Assembly: GCA_013397935.1 (NCBI GenBank)
Contig: VZRN01003168.1
Coordinates: 558,313 to 622,312, forward strand
DNA length: 64,000 bases
Source of the DNA: Dasyornis broadbenti
Lineage: Eukaryota > Chordata > Aves > Passeriformes > Dasyornithidae
Direction of reading: 5' to 3'
The translations under genes and the position numbers were made by a program. Below, in pieces: positions 24,601 to 38,393 of this stretch (position 1 is the first letter of the stretch; every line of letters begins with the position of its first letter). Below the pieces are notes generated by a model. That model saw nothing but the letters and a program-made list of their open reading frames with translations. It was not told the DNA's origin and made no database searches.

Positions 24601-27600
24601 ACACTCAAGAAGCTACAGTGTTCATAAGCTACGCACATGAGATTTGGCTCAAAAATTTTCTGTTTTCTGTGCCCCAGGCTCGGTGTCAGCGTGACAGTGA
24701 ACAGATCTCCAGGGATGGACCTCTGGAAATTGGCTTCCCTGTTCCTGTGAAGGATGTGACACCACTTCAGGCATTGCCAGCATCTACAGCAGGAAAAAAA
24801 GGTAATTCCTCCTGGTGATATGGGGCAGCAGCTTTGTTCTTGTTTGGTTGGTACGGGGTTAGTTGGAAGTGACACGAGTGGGGAATTTATTATGCAGTGA
24901 AACTTTCATGCATCCCCCCAGCCTAGAGCAAGACAGAGCCTTTCTGATCCCAGGATGTCAACAGCTCCTCCCAGCCACATCACTTGGACATGGCAGAGAC
25001 CTTGGATCCTAGCCTGGATCCTTCTCTATAAACCTGCACTTCCCCCATGCCAACCCAGCCTCGGGTGACGTGAGGCACCGAGCACCACTCCTTCAGTTAA
25101 CCCCTAAAAGCTCTTTCTGACCCAGTGCTCGAGCACATCTCACCCCTCCACCAGCAATAATGTGCTTATTCCCTGCTTGAAGCTCACAGATTTTAAAATC
25201 TGAGCACTCTACAGAGAAACCAAGCTCTAAACAGGATGTTTGTAATCCTTCTGATCACCACGGCAAATTTTCTTTCTGATTTCGTATTTTTGGGTGGAGG
25301 TTGACTTCCAGTAGCTTTGAAAACCATTGATAGATCTCCACTTCACTCACCCAGGAGCTGATGTAGGTGTCACAGCCCTCTGTGATACAAGAACAGATGT
25401 TTGGGAGGGTAAATGAGGGACCGTACCCTTTGGCCCCCAAGGAGAAATGAATGATGTCCCCATCTGTGCTTATTTTTGTTCTGTTCTACAAGTAGAACTG
25501 GCTATGCTGATGTGAATCAGTAAAGCCCCAGATGGTTTCACATCTGTTTCACATGTGGGTCTGTTTGTCTGCTGAGTAGTGTTCTTGCACTTCAGTGTTT
25601 TAGAACAGTTACAGCAATGGGATAAATCCAGTGAGGGGCAAAATTTCTTACAGGTTCTTATAAATCCAAGTTATTGGACTGTTGAAAAAACTCTGAGTGA
25701 TTCCACTCCAGGGCAGCTGGAATGGTGGATCTGGAATGTTTCATCTGGAACGCTTCACATCCAGAGCAGAAACACAGTATGAAAATGCCATCCCACTCTT
25801 TTTATCTAGCTTTGCTAAGGGTTTTGAAAAGACCTTGAAAACATGAGACCACGTCACCATGGCAAGCAGCAAGAAGGACTGAAGAAGACAGGTGGCCAGA
25901 AGTTATGGGTTTGGTGCCACAAAACATAAAGGCAGATGAACCAGTTTGTAAAGTGGTTTCTAAAGAAGGGAAAAAAAAAAAACTTGAGAAGATGGAGTTT
26001 CCACTGGAATAAAGTTTCCTCTGGAGAGAAAGCAGTGTGGGAGCCGAGCCAATGTACTTAGATATGGCCACCACATTTCCATTTGTTTGAAATACCCTTT
26101 CAAACCTCTAAGCACAATACCTGTGAGTGTTCTGGGGATTTTCTGTCATTTCCAGGGGGTTATTTGAGTGCTTTGATGTGTTTTGCAGAGCCACAAGGCA
26201 TCTCCTGGGAGACTCCAGTGGAGGGCACAGTGAAGGGAGAGTCTCTCATAGAGTCAGACTTGGGAGAACAGTCCCAGGAGCACCAGGAGCACCAAGTGCA
26301 GCTAAAACTGACCATTGAAGACTTTGTCCTGCACAAGATGCTGGGGAAGGGCAGTTTTGGCAAGGTAAGTGTGGGGACTGGGACACCACTGTGTGTATCT
26401 GCTTGTTGCTTTGTATGGCACTAAATAACCTCTGGTTTGAAGGGATACTTAGGAAAAAAACATGGAATCATTTAAGTTGGAAAAGACCTCTAGGGTTATT
26501 GGATCCAGATGTTAACCCAGCATTGCCAAGTCCACCACTAAACCGTGTCCCCAAGTGCCACATGCACATGTTTTTTGAACACTTTCAGGGATGGTGACTC
26601 CACCACTCCCCTGGGCAGCCTGTTCTGATGCCTGACTCTGTCAGCAAAGAAATTTTTTCTAATATCTCATCTCAACTTCCCGTGGAGCAACTTGAGACCA
26701 TTTCCACTCATCCTGTCCCTTGTTCCCTGGGAGCAGAACCCGGTCCCCCCACTGGCTGCCCCCTCCTGTCAGTAGGTTCCCCCTGAGCTTCCTTTTCTCC
26801 AGGGTAAAACTCGCCAGCTGCCTCAGCTGCTCCTGGTGCTCCAGACCCTTCCCCAGTTCCATTCCCTTCTCTGGACAATCCCCAGCACCTCAGTGTCTGT
26901 CTTTTAGTGATGGACCCAAAACTGAATCCAGGATTTGAGTTGTGGCCTCACCAGTGCCCAGTATAGGTCACTGCCCAGGTCCTGCTGCCACACTACGGCT
27001 GATAAATCTCCAAGTCTTCAAAGAATCCTTGCTTTGGCATGGCTGAATCTTGAACTCCATCTTCTCCTTGCCTTGTCCTTCTCTCTGTCCCATTAGTTGC
27101 TGTCTCATGAGTGCCCATGGCAGGAGAGGACAGCCCCAGGTAAAGCTTCAGCTTCCCTTCTCTGCAAGTTGATGGGTCCTGGATATCCCCAGAGAGCTGG
27201 TGGGAAAGGTCTCTGTGCTGTCCCTCTTCTGAGAGAGGTGGAAGCATGAGCTGAGAAGCTGAGTGTGGATCACCTCTGCTCTCCAGAGCAGCAGGTCCCC
27301 ATCTGGGAACAGTAACTGCCCTTTCCCAGCTCTGATCTGTGCCGGAGCCTGAAGCAGATTTTGCAGCAGCCAAGAATTTGTGCTTTTGAAACAAGAACCA
27401 CCTGTTTTCAGTGGATCCATTAATCTTGATGAACTGTGGATTGTTCCTCCTTGTTGCAGAAATCCCCTGGAAGGGGACTCACGTTACTCAGTGCCAGCAC
27501 AAAGCTGCATGAAGCAATGCCAGAGGAACTCACCACTGTATTTTCACAGCCAATAAGAAGTATCATTATGTATTGCGTTTCTCACAGTCCACATCATTCC

Positions 27601-30600
27601 AAGGGGGAAACTCTGCCTTGACAAAGGGTTGCTTTTTGCCTGCTGAATGATCAGCAGCAATTGCTACAAACAGTTCTTAAACTGAAGTATTTCCTGCGTT
27701 GACTTTTCATGAAAGTCATAGAATCATAGAATGGTTTGGCTTGGAATGGACCTTAAAGACCATCTAGTTCCAACTCAGTGGACAGGGACATTTTTCACTG
27801 GAAAGTGTCACGTCCACTTGTCGTGTCCACAGTTTGCATGGGAACCAGAGCTGAGATATCTCACAGCTAAACCAGAACACCCCAAACCCCACATTCCAGA
27901 CTAACCTGGACTCAAGAGCGTAGATGTCATAGAAACACTTTAATTGGAAGGAAGGGACCTCTGGAGGTCTTCTAATCTAAACCATTCCTCCAAACAGATC
28001 TAATGAGATGAGGTTGCTCAGGTGTTTGTCTATTCAAGGCTTGAACACCTCCACTGAAGCAGATTCTGTACCTTGCTTTAGCCCTCATGCTGACATGGAC
28101 TCTCCAAGCCTGCAGCCTTCTGCATCTCTCTGAAATGCGCGTCGAGGGTGTGCAGAGGATGGGCCATTTCATGCCTTTCTGCAACAAAAACTCACCCACA
28201 AGTTTCCTGTGTTGGTGTCACTCCTGGTGCCCTCATTTGCTTGGAGCGAGATTCACTTCCCCAAAGAGGGGACAGGCTTTGCACATCTCAGTGCCTGAGG
28301 TGTTCCTCCAGCTCTGCGTGGTCCTGGGAGGCTGGAGGGCACATCCATGAGGATCTCTCTCACCACCACCTCTGCAGGAGGTCTGGCATTGCCTACCTGC
28401 TCCTTGGAAGTCACGGCACAGGTCACAAATGTAGCACATTCTCCAGTTTCCCCAGGAGAGCAGTGCCCAGCACTAAAATGAGGGTGAAATGGGTGCCTTG
28501 CAGCATCAGCACTGTGAGCATTTCTGGTCATTCAGTGCAGAGACAGAGGGAGGCTCTACTCGCTGTCTGGTGCTACAAAGTGAAATGCAGCAGTAGCCAA
28601 AAGGGTAAATAAAACTTTTGTCAGGGCTCAAACATGTCCGAGCTTACTCAGTAAATAGCGTCTGGTAGAGAATTTCAAAGACCTCTTTGATGAATCTTAC
28701 ACATTTATGCAGTCTATAGAAACAGGGTCAACAGGCTGTTAGGGTGAAAATCAGGATGGTCACAGCCTTCCAGCAGAGACTTCTTTGCTCTGTGGTCTCT
28801 AGAAAAAGGGACTCTGCTGCTCCAGGTCTCATTTTCCCTGCCTTTAAAAATAGACAGAGGTCGTAACTCCCCTGGGATGCGTTTTCCTATTCTCAGAGAA
28901 GAACTCCTGCAGAAGCATGGGAGATCCAGCCTGTTTGCTCAGACCTGAAAACTGGGAGGAAGGGGAGAAAGACATCTGATATAAAAGCAGTCTAACTGCT
29001 GGTGGACATCATTTTCCAGCTGCTGAGGATCTGGTGCAGGGTATTTGCATTTCAAATGATGACAAAGCAATATTCTGTGTTTTGTTATTTGAAGTCAGAA
29101 AACAGGAAATGTATCTCAGGAGCATTTGCATGAGAATGGTTTCTGTTATCAGAAGTGTTTGGCTCTCTGGCATGTCCTGTCCATCCGGGCACGTAGGACC
29201 CTGTTTCTGTAATTGCCAAGAACATCTCATCTTTCCCCTGTGCTCAGCTTCAGGAAACAATTCTGGGTGTGGGGAGCAAACTCAAAGTCTACAAAGTCTT
29301 AACGGCAGAATTGGGCCTTAAACATCAGGGGTTTTAGGGTGTACCTGAGTGAATTCCCCAGAGCTCAGCTCCCACCCTCACATGGCTGTTCTGAGAGGAG
29401 ATAATCCCTCTTTCTGAGCAGCTCTTTCCACCTTAGGTGTTCCTGGCCGAGCTGAAGAGCACAGACCAGTATTTTGCTGTGAAAGCCCTGAAGAAGGACG
29501 TGGTGCTGATGGATGATGACGTTGAGTGTACGATGGTGGAGAAGAGAGTCCTCTCCTTGGCTTGGGAACACCCATTCCTGACTCATGTCTTCTGTACGTT
29601 CCAGACCAAGGTAAGACAAGGATCTGCCACTTTCTTCCACAATTTGAGAATGCTTTACTAAAATACAGACACTTGGTGAAGGGCTTCAGCCTGGGGTGAA
29701 GCAAAACTGAAGTGACATTTAAGTAATACATTTATTTTCATGGTGCTACATGCCAACATCCACCAGCTGATCAGCTTTCCAGAGCTTTTCCTACAGCCAC
29801 GATCAATTGTCTTAACACCAAAGCACACACAAGGTGTAGAAAGAAACAATGGAAGTTGGAGAGTTTTTGTCTGTCCAACCTTCTCAAACCAGTCTTGAGA
29901 GATGATTGAGACCTCTTAGCTCACATTCAAAGCAGCATCTCTGTCTCGTGGCTGCTTGTTCAGGGTTTTGTTAGGATGCTCCCAGTCCCTGCTCAGCCCC
30001 AGGATTTGGTGGCACAAGCCACTGCTCGGTGTGAGGTTGGGACCTGCTCGGTGAGAGACTCTTCTGCAGGGTCAGGAGAAACAAATATCATCCCTGTGGT
30101 ACATCCCAGTCATCTGTGGGATGTGTCACCTGTTTAAAGACAGGTTAAATTTATAACAGGGAATGTCTGGAAACTGCTTTAGGCAACGTGACACTGAGCC
30201 CAGGCATTCATGTTTAACCCCTTTGGGACTGACAGTGAGGATATGTCCTGGGAATGGATCCTTGCCTGGCAAGGAAAGGAATTGACTCCCTGCTTGGCAG
30301 GGGGGCTAGTTTTTGGAGGAAAACATAAATGCCACAGCTTCGAAAGCAAAGAAAATCAAGATTTATTTGAAGAGATAAAATATTCACAACTGTCACAGCT
30401 CTGAGAGGGAGCTTTTACTCCAGTGAATGCTGCCTGTATCTCCAGAGGGATGCTGACTGATGCCAGCAGCTGAACCATGTTGTCTGTGATCCAGCCTGGT
30501 CTGGAAGCTGTGGATCAGATTCAGGATGGATACAGCAGGGACAGTCTGCAGCTCTGCGTTCAGACAGTGCAGACATGCAAGTGTTCCCTTCCCTCGTGGG

Positions 30601-33600
30601 ACTGCAGCAAAAAGAGGAGAGACCAAATGGAGTCGTGTCAGGATCCAAGTGGGATTTACCGACCTTTTAAGGGGGGGTGGTGCTTCCAGCTGTGGAAATC
30701 CTGAAGGATCGAAAAGCAATGTGTGCCTGAAAAATTCATCATGGCGGGCTCAAACACCCAGGCAATCTTTTTCCACATTTATAGGCAGCACCACAGTATT
30801 GCCCTCCATTGTACGGAAATAATCTCCATCCATCTCATCCCAAGCCATCACTGCCACTTTAAAGTCATGTGATCTCCCCATCTTGCCCCAAGTTCACGGA
30901 GAGAGAACCTGGAATGTGGCTGTCCAGGCCAAAGCTGCTCTGGGGCCTGATTGATTTTCAGCTCGTGTTTTTCCTCCTCTGACCTTCACAAGCCAGCAGC
31001 AATCACTCAATGCAGGAAAGTCACCCAGAGCAGGGGAGCTGTGACAAGCCATGGATGGTCTTTCATGGCTCAAAGGACAGCATGGTTCAGTTGTAATGTC
31101 TTTTATAGCGATCATTGTAGGATCGTGGAATGGTTTGGGTTGGAAGGGACCTTAAAGATCACCTATTTCCTACCCCCCTTCCATGGGCAGAAGCACCACC
31201 GTGTGGAGTCCCTCTATGGATTTTAATATTGAAAATTTGACATTTTTTTGTTTTTTAAAGTTTCACTGGATAGATCAGTAGTTTCAAACAGAAACACATG
31301 TGCCGATGCCTTTCTGAATCCCTCATGCTTTGTCTTACCTGAGCTGCTCCAGGTGCTGAGTGTCTCTGCAAAGGACAGTAAAACCAGGAATATTCCTACA
31401 CCAAAACAAGGACCTCAATAATCCACATGTCTTCAGAGGGGGAAAAAAAGTTCTATAATCTGTTGACGATTCTCTGAGCTCTGGGATGAGTTTCTTCCTC
31501 ACCTCAACCCAGTTAATGGGTGACTGCTCAAATATATAAAGCTGGACAACCCTTCAGACAGGTTTTAGTAGGCACCTAAAGCTCCTCTTCCCTCCTGTGG
31601 AGTCTGGATGATCAGTGCTTTCAAAACTCAGAACACTTGTCTTGTTTTACTGCATGAGAATAAATGTAAGCCTATGGTGGGTTTATGGGTTTTTTTCCCC
31701 CAATCTCTTTTTGAATGTGACTGTTTTATTTTACTGCAGTCATCTTTGTATCCAGATATTCAGCTGACATAATTACATAGTGTGAATTTTAACAATAAGC
31801 TCAGAGAGCTATTCTGCTGTATTAGATTTAAAGGGACGCTGTTATGCTAAAGAGGAGGAAAAACATGTTTATTATTCTGTGAAATCCCAATGTGAGTAAT
31901 GCCAAAGCAGTGGCTAGCATCCCAGTGCTTATGCTTTATTCTTCTTTGCGTTTCACTGGTCTTCTGCCATAAAAATAGGCTTTCCTTTTTTGAAAGCCAC
32001 TTTTATTTCTAACTGCTTCTTTACTTCATTGACCAAGTTTTATTAACACCCTTTACCTAAATGCAAATTAAAACTTGAGGCATTTTGACTTGTAGCAGAA
32101 AATAGCAACAGAGAAGACTGTCTCAACCTAAAAGAGAAGTAATCTTTATTGCAATTTAAAAGAAAACCTTACAGAAACATTTATTTTCTGCTTTACTGCT
32201 GTATTATATATTTTCAAAGTCCTGCTGGTGATCCGTTTTCACATGCTCTGTTGCCTTCATATGCTTAATACTGACTGAAAAATCTCTTACACTGGCAGGA
32301 AGGAGAAAAGAATTGTAAATAGGGAGTGTGGTCCTAAATTTGAAAATTCTTAGGCTCTGTTTTCCATGAGTATTTTCAGATTTCTTATTAAAATAGCTCC
32401 TCAGAGGTTACTTCAATTCCTGAAATTATTTTTTTTCCAAGCACAATTTTACTTTTCTTCTCTCTCTGACTGGCTGCTGAGGGGCAGGGCTGATTTCTTT
32501 GCCCTGGATCAGAGCATGGGGTTGGCACTTGGGCATTTCACACCTGTTGGATGTTCAGCTCCACTGCCTGGTTGTGCCATGAACCCCCTGAACAGCCCCA
32601 GCTCCATCCTCCTTGGGTTTTTTGGGATGATACATCAGCTTGGAAACATCTGCCCATCCTTCTAATACTTTGAGCTTGAAAAAAAGTCTGATTTAAGGCT
32701 AGTAGGCCAAATTTGAACCAGCTGATGGGAAAGCTGGGAAAGAATTGGGGCTTTAAGGAAGCTCTGAGGATTTTGCCTCTTGCAACCAACTGGCAGGAAA
32801 ACTGGCACGGTCTCGTTCAATCCTGGCCAAAATTTCAACGTGGTTTAGCAGAAATAGCAGCATCTCAGCAGAGTTTTGGGATTTCAACAAGGTTGTGCCA
32901 GGGAAGGCGTGAGGAGCTGTAATTTATAGCATTAAATATATGAAGTTTTTGCAAGACACTTCTGGGTAGTGTCAGCCCGTGTGGTGAGAACAGGGGGAAG
33001 GCATCGGCCAGGAAAAGAGGACGAGCTCACAAGCGTGAGGTTTTTAAGTGATAGATGATTGATATAGTCAATACACGTTTTCCTTGCCTCCCCATTGTCC
33101 AGCCTGACGAAAATCAGCCCAAAATGCATTCAGCTTTGTCTGAAATGTCTAAAAATCTGTAGTCTAGCTGCACTTTATCCTGAAAAAAAAATCACATCTT
33201 AAAATTAAAACATTAAAATTTTTAGTCTGTTTTTCAACTCCTAAAATATTTATGCTTCATGAATTTGGCTTCTTTTTCTTTAGTTTTTGGTCTGGTGGTT
33301 TTTATCCACAAGTCTTCAGACAAATCTTTTTCTAGCCTTGAGGAAATTAGTCTCTTTCCAAGATTCTGCTGGACGCTGATAGGGAAAACCACTTCCTCTT
33401 GCAGGACATGGGCTGATAGTAACTCGAGTTATCAGTGAGTGATGGACTCTGTCTGCTCTGAGTGTGAGTAAAGGTCTTGGGATCCCAGAGCTCGAGTGGA
33501 AGGAGCTATTGCCAGCCGAGACTGCACCGTTATCTCTACAGGTGTATTTTATTTATGTGTATAAATATATTCCTGTGCTTTGTGCCAAGCAGATGGGCAC

Positions 33601-36600
33601 GCCATGCTGAGCATCCCAAATGAGCAGCTTAACACGCAGTTAAAAATGCTGACAGTGCAAAGGTTAGAATGAGGAATAAACGGTGAGATCAGGGACTGCA
33701 CTGGACTATTTGAGCAGCTCTAAGAAATGCTGCCATCTCCAGAACATAGCCTGATACTACACAGGAGGGGTGGAAAAGTCTTTACACCAGAGAACAAAAT
33801 CAAACCTGGGATTGTTCTGGTGCAAATTGCAGTGCAGGTGAATTCCTGTAGTCACCTCCTAGCAAGGAGTAAACCTGTGTTGACTGCTCCTCGTGGGAGC
33901 AGACACAGTGAGGGCTGCATTGCCCTCTTTCCCACTGGATGGGATGCTCTGATGGGATTGCAGCACTCTGAGTGTTGTGGTGGAAAAGGCTGAGTGGCCT
34001 CTGGTTGCCATCTATCCCATGAAATAAAATAGATCCAAAGCATGGATCAGCACCCAGACTGTGCTGAGCTGCATGAAAAGGTGGGACCAGAATCAGCTGC
34101 AGGAACTACATCATGCCCAGCCTTTCTCTTGGCCAGGGCCAAGTTAATTCCATGGGCATGCAGCAGGATTTGGTCACCTAATGCGGAGCCTTCTCCACGT
34201 GCAGCCATTTGCTAGGGTGACTGCTCTAAACACAGGTGAAGCTACACCATCCTGCAGCATTAATTATTCTGACATTCATCCTCCTGGAAGCTCTGGGAAG
34301 AAGAATTTTTGCTCCTTGGTAAATGGTGCTAAATTGTGTATTTGTACATATGCAAGTGCTTTCAAAGTGCAAAGAAAACAAAATCTGAAAATCTCTGTAG
34401 AAAAGTGCTCTGGAGGGCTTCCAGCTGGTTAAAGGATTTTAAGAGCCTGTTAAAGGATGTACCTTCAAAAGATCAATTTAAATGCTGCCTGCTTTATACT
34501 CATTGTTTATAAAGTTGAAAGCATCTCTGATAGTGACTATTCATTCTCACAGCAGTCGCAGCAGAGCAGGAGCAGGTTGGTTTAACTCCATCTCTGCCGC
34601 TTCCTGGAGAGACAGAGGAGCAAGTGGCTCTGTGGGGAGGAGCTCAGCTCAGCACAGGCACTGAGGGGTTGAAAGGGCAGGAAATTGAGTTCTTGCAGTA
34701 ATCCAGGCTTTCAGCACCTGGCAGGACCGGCTGGACGGAGGAACTGTGTTATTTTGTGTGCAGGAACTGTGTTATTTTGTGCAGGACACAGCTGCCGTGT
34801 CTGTGTGTTGTACAGTGTCGTGTTGTAGGGCTCTGTCTGCTGTAGGAGCTGCACTTCAGCCTCCCACAGAAGGGTTTGTCCTGTTCCATGCTCTGCGATG
34901 AGAACATGGAACAGGAGAAATGTTCAGTGTTCTGCAATGAGAAAGCCCCTGGAAGATGGTCTAGAAGTAGGGAATGGCTGATACATGGATGTTCTCAAGA
35001 TAACTGGTGCAGGATTGTTCAGGAAGTGTTTGGACAACACACATGGTTTGATTCTCAGGGGTGGCCTGTGCAGGGCCTGGAGCTTTGTGGGTTCCTTCCA
35101 GCTCAGAATTTCTCTGATTCTATGATTCCATAACTACCCATCCCTGAGTGCAGGAAGGGCCTTTACAGTCCTCCTTGAGCTCTGTGGTTGTAAAAGAAGG
35201 TCCCAAGCTCTGCCATGAGACCAAACCTTTTCTGTTCTGTTGTGGGAGTCCGGAACCATGACCAAAAGCTTGGTTTGAGCATTTGCCACCCAGGGATGCT
35301 CCCACAGGTGGCCAGCAAGTTGTTTGTCACCTGCCTGCAAGGCAGAGGGACAGAGCACTCTTTCCAAGCCTCCTGCGGAGCTGTGTGGGTCCCACCACTG
35401 AGGGACAACATTCCTGCTTGTTTGCTTAACCTGCACAGGCAGGACCATTGCACGGGATAAGGGCATGACAGAGCCTTGAGAATCACAGAATCAGAATGAG
35501 CTGGCCCAGAAGGGACCTTTAAAGGTCATCTAATACAACTGGCCTACAGTGAGAAGGGACATTTTCAACCAGATAATACACACTGAACCCCCCTTGCCTG
35601 CTCCAAGTGCTGACAGACTCCAGAGCCTCTCAGTAGCAGGCAGGAGCCATCAGTTAACTTTCCCAGGAAAAGAGAAAGTGTTGGTTGGAGCTTGTCTGCA
35701 AGAACGTCCTGTGTGCCACTCTAACCCTTTGACCTCATGCACTGTCTTGAATTTTCAGTGGTTTCCAGAATGGTTTTTGCCACTTCCTATTTTTAATGTG
35801 TTCTATGGCTCTGCAGATCTCAGGCTCAGGAAGCTGACTCCAACAAGTTCTTGCATTTGGCTCTGTTTGGTTACTCCTCACTGCTCATAATGACGTAGGG
35901 CTGATCTCAACCAATTCTCCTCCATGACATCTGCACTTCTCAAGAAGCAAGGGGAACTTCCAAGCCCCAGAGCAGGAAAGTCAGAGTGATGCTGTCTCTC
36001 TTTTTAATAGTGTTTATGTACCGCTCTATAGCACCTGGTAGACCATACACTTCAGGATTAATCGTGCCTAAAATTTGTATTGTTCAACTTCATAGCTTAA
36101 GGCAGTTGAGCAACAGAGTTCACATATTTGGATGTGAATTAATCTGAGGGTTTGTCCACCTTCTCTTCCCTCAGGTGGTAGAAGGATGCTGCCACAGTTC
36201 CCTGTTTCAAGTCAGAGCCCTGGGTTCAGTTAAATAGGTGCATCAAGATGGTGGCTCAAATCCATGAGCAAGCAGAGCGTGACTGCTCTTTCTGCTGAAT
36301 GAACATGGACTAAAAGTTACACTTAAAGATGTGTGATAAGGTGTAGCCAAAATCAGTGGACTTTCCAGGAAAACTGAGGAGTTTTCTCCTTCCCAGCCCT
36401 CTGAAGCTGAATCTGGGCCATCTGAAGACCCGTGAGGTTTCTTCAGTCCCAGCAGGACACGTGTGGTTGCTGGTGTGTTGTTGGTTAAACCCCATCACCT
36501 CCCTGTGTACCTCCCCAAAGAGCATCTGTTCAAGTATTTTCCTGAGTGGGCTCCTGAGCTCACGTTGCTTCCAAGATTTATCCATTTCTTCACTAAATTT

Positions 36601-38351
36601 CCCATCTTCCTTCGGCGTTTTTACTTGCTGGAACTCATTTACGTGCACAGCCTCCTGCAGATGGAAGAGCTTCACACTGAAAACCTGCACCCATTTGGTT
36701 TAGTGACAGAATTTGTATTCTTTCCCCAGGAGGCCGGATCTGGCTTTGAGCTTTTTGGATGACAGGTGGGGTTTCCAGTGAGTCCATTTAAATAAGAGTG
36801 CTGTAATTAAGAGGATCTGGCTAAAGAAATTGCACAAATTAGAGCAGACAGCTGTTGCTTGAAAGGAACAAGCACTTTCGTGGTTTTTTAACATAGCCAG
36901 CTTTTGGCTTGCTGCCAGAGATACTTACATTAGATCTTATGGATAAAAAGTCCTCAACTGTTAAAAATATAAGTGAAAATAACTCTATTCCCCCCCCCCC
37001 GAAAAAAAAAATGTAATGGGCAATAGGCAACACAGGGCAGATATTCATAAACTTTATAGCATACCTAGAGATGACTGACTTCAGGTGTTTATGGAACAGG
37101 GAGAGGCTTTTGAGGGGGAAAAAATACTGCATCCATTTTATTTTATTCCTGCTTTTATGCACAAAAGATGAGATTCCCAAAAGAGAAGTTTAAACTGGGA
37201 GTATAACTCAGTGTGCAGATGCTCTTCCTCCAGAAAAAGGTGCCCTTTCTGCTTTGCAGATACAATTCAGCATGGAAGGGATCAATCTAAACCAGCTTCT
37301 GCAGGGTTCTGGTGGTGCAGTTTGGGCTGATGAAGCTGTGAGAGGATCAGTGTCATGTGCATGAGCAGCCTGGTCTCGAGGGAGGTGTCCCTGCCCATGG
37401 CAGGGGGTTGGAACTGGGTGGTCTTTAAGGTCCCTTCCAACCCAACTATTCTATAATTCTGTATCAAGGATTAGAAAAGAAACCTCAGTGATCAGTTCTG
37501 CTCATTAAAGAGAGAGCTTCCATCATTTCTGTGTACCAGAAGGAGAGATTTTCACTGCCCTGGTCGAACAGCTGATGCTTGCATGCAACTGAGGACAAGG
37601 ACTGGACTTTTTTCCAGGCTTCTCTGACATGCAAGTGCTGAATGTGCATCCAGAAATGTGATTAATTAATTTATTTTTCCACCAGCAAGTTACACACGCA
37701 GCTTTCAGGTTTAAAATCAAGCATGTGCTTAAAACAAATTGCTGCATCTGGCCGGTGCCTCTGATAACTTGAAAAAGTCAGACCCAGGGGCCTCCACGGA
37801 AGGTGTGCAGGAATGCAGGTGACACCAGCTTGAGGTCACCCCAAGTGGATGGATGATGTACTGGGATGGGGACCAGAGGAGAACTGGGAGTGATTTTTGC
37901 CTTTTCCACTAGTCCCCTGAGAAATTTGTCCATCTGTCCTTGTGCTGTACAGGCACTGTAGAGTTACTGACCCCTTTCTGTGAGCCTGGAGCTCTGCTGG
38001 TAAAAATCCACAGCCCCAGCTGGGTATTAAGTGGCTTGGCAACATTTGTTAATGGTGTTTATAGAAATCAGAGCAGGGAGTGTGAGTATGGACTTAGGGA
38101 ACCAAGAGGAGAAATGAGGAATCTAAAAAAGAAGTTGCTTTCTTTCCAAAACCCTCACAGTAATCTTTTCCTTCCTCTTTTTGAAGTGCACTCTTTTTGA
38201 GTGCTGAGTGGCTGGATTTTTTTTTTTNNNNNNNNNNNNNNNNNNNNNNNNNNNNNNNNNNNNNNNNNNNNNNNNNNNNNNNNNNNNNNNNNNNNNNNNN
38301 NNNNNNNNNNNNNNNNNNNNNNNNNNNNNNTTTTTGGGGTTGGGTTGGTGT

Positions 38352-38393
<42 letters not shown>

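Larger units (their letters stand above)
23770..26188 (+). other. PRKCQ introns 8-10 region
   Basis: Intron 8 (23770-24416) and intron 9 (24527-24677, 151 bases) hold nothing recognised. Intron 10 (24802-26188) is unique-looking, with a short A12 run near 25970. Exons 9 and 10 inside the range are listed separately. Confidence 0.85.
26365..29436 (+). other. PRKCQ intron 11
   Basis: 3.1 kb. It carries a 0.54-kb CR1 copy and two shorter CR1 fragments, all in minus orientation, in its first half. The second half (28100-29430) has no recognised feature. Confidence 0.9.

Noticed and set aside
31600..32300. AT-rich unique stretch in intron 12 as an enhancer or matrix-attachment region
   Set aside because: Composition alone does not support it; conservation or chromatin data would be needed.
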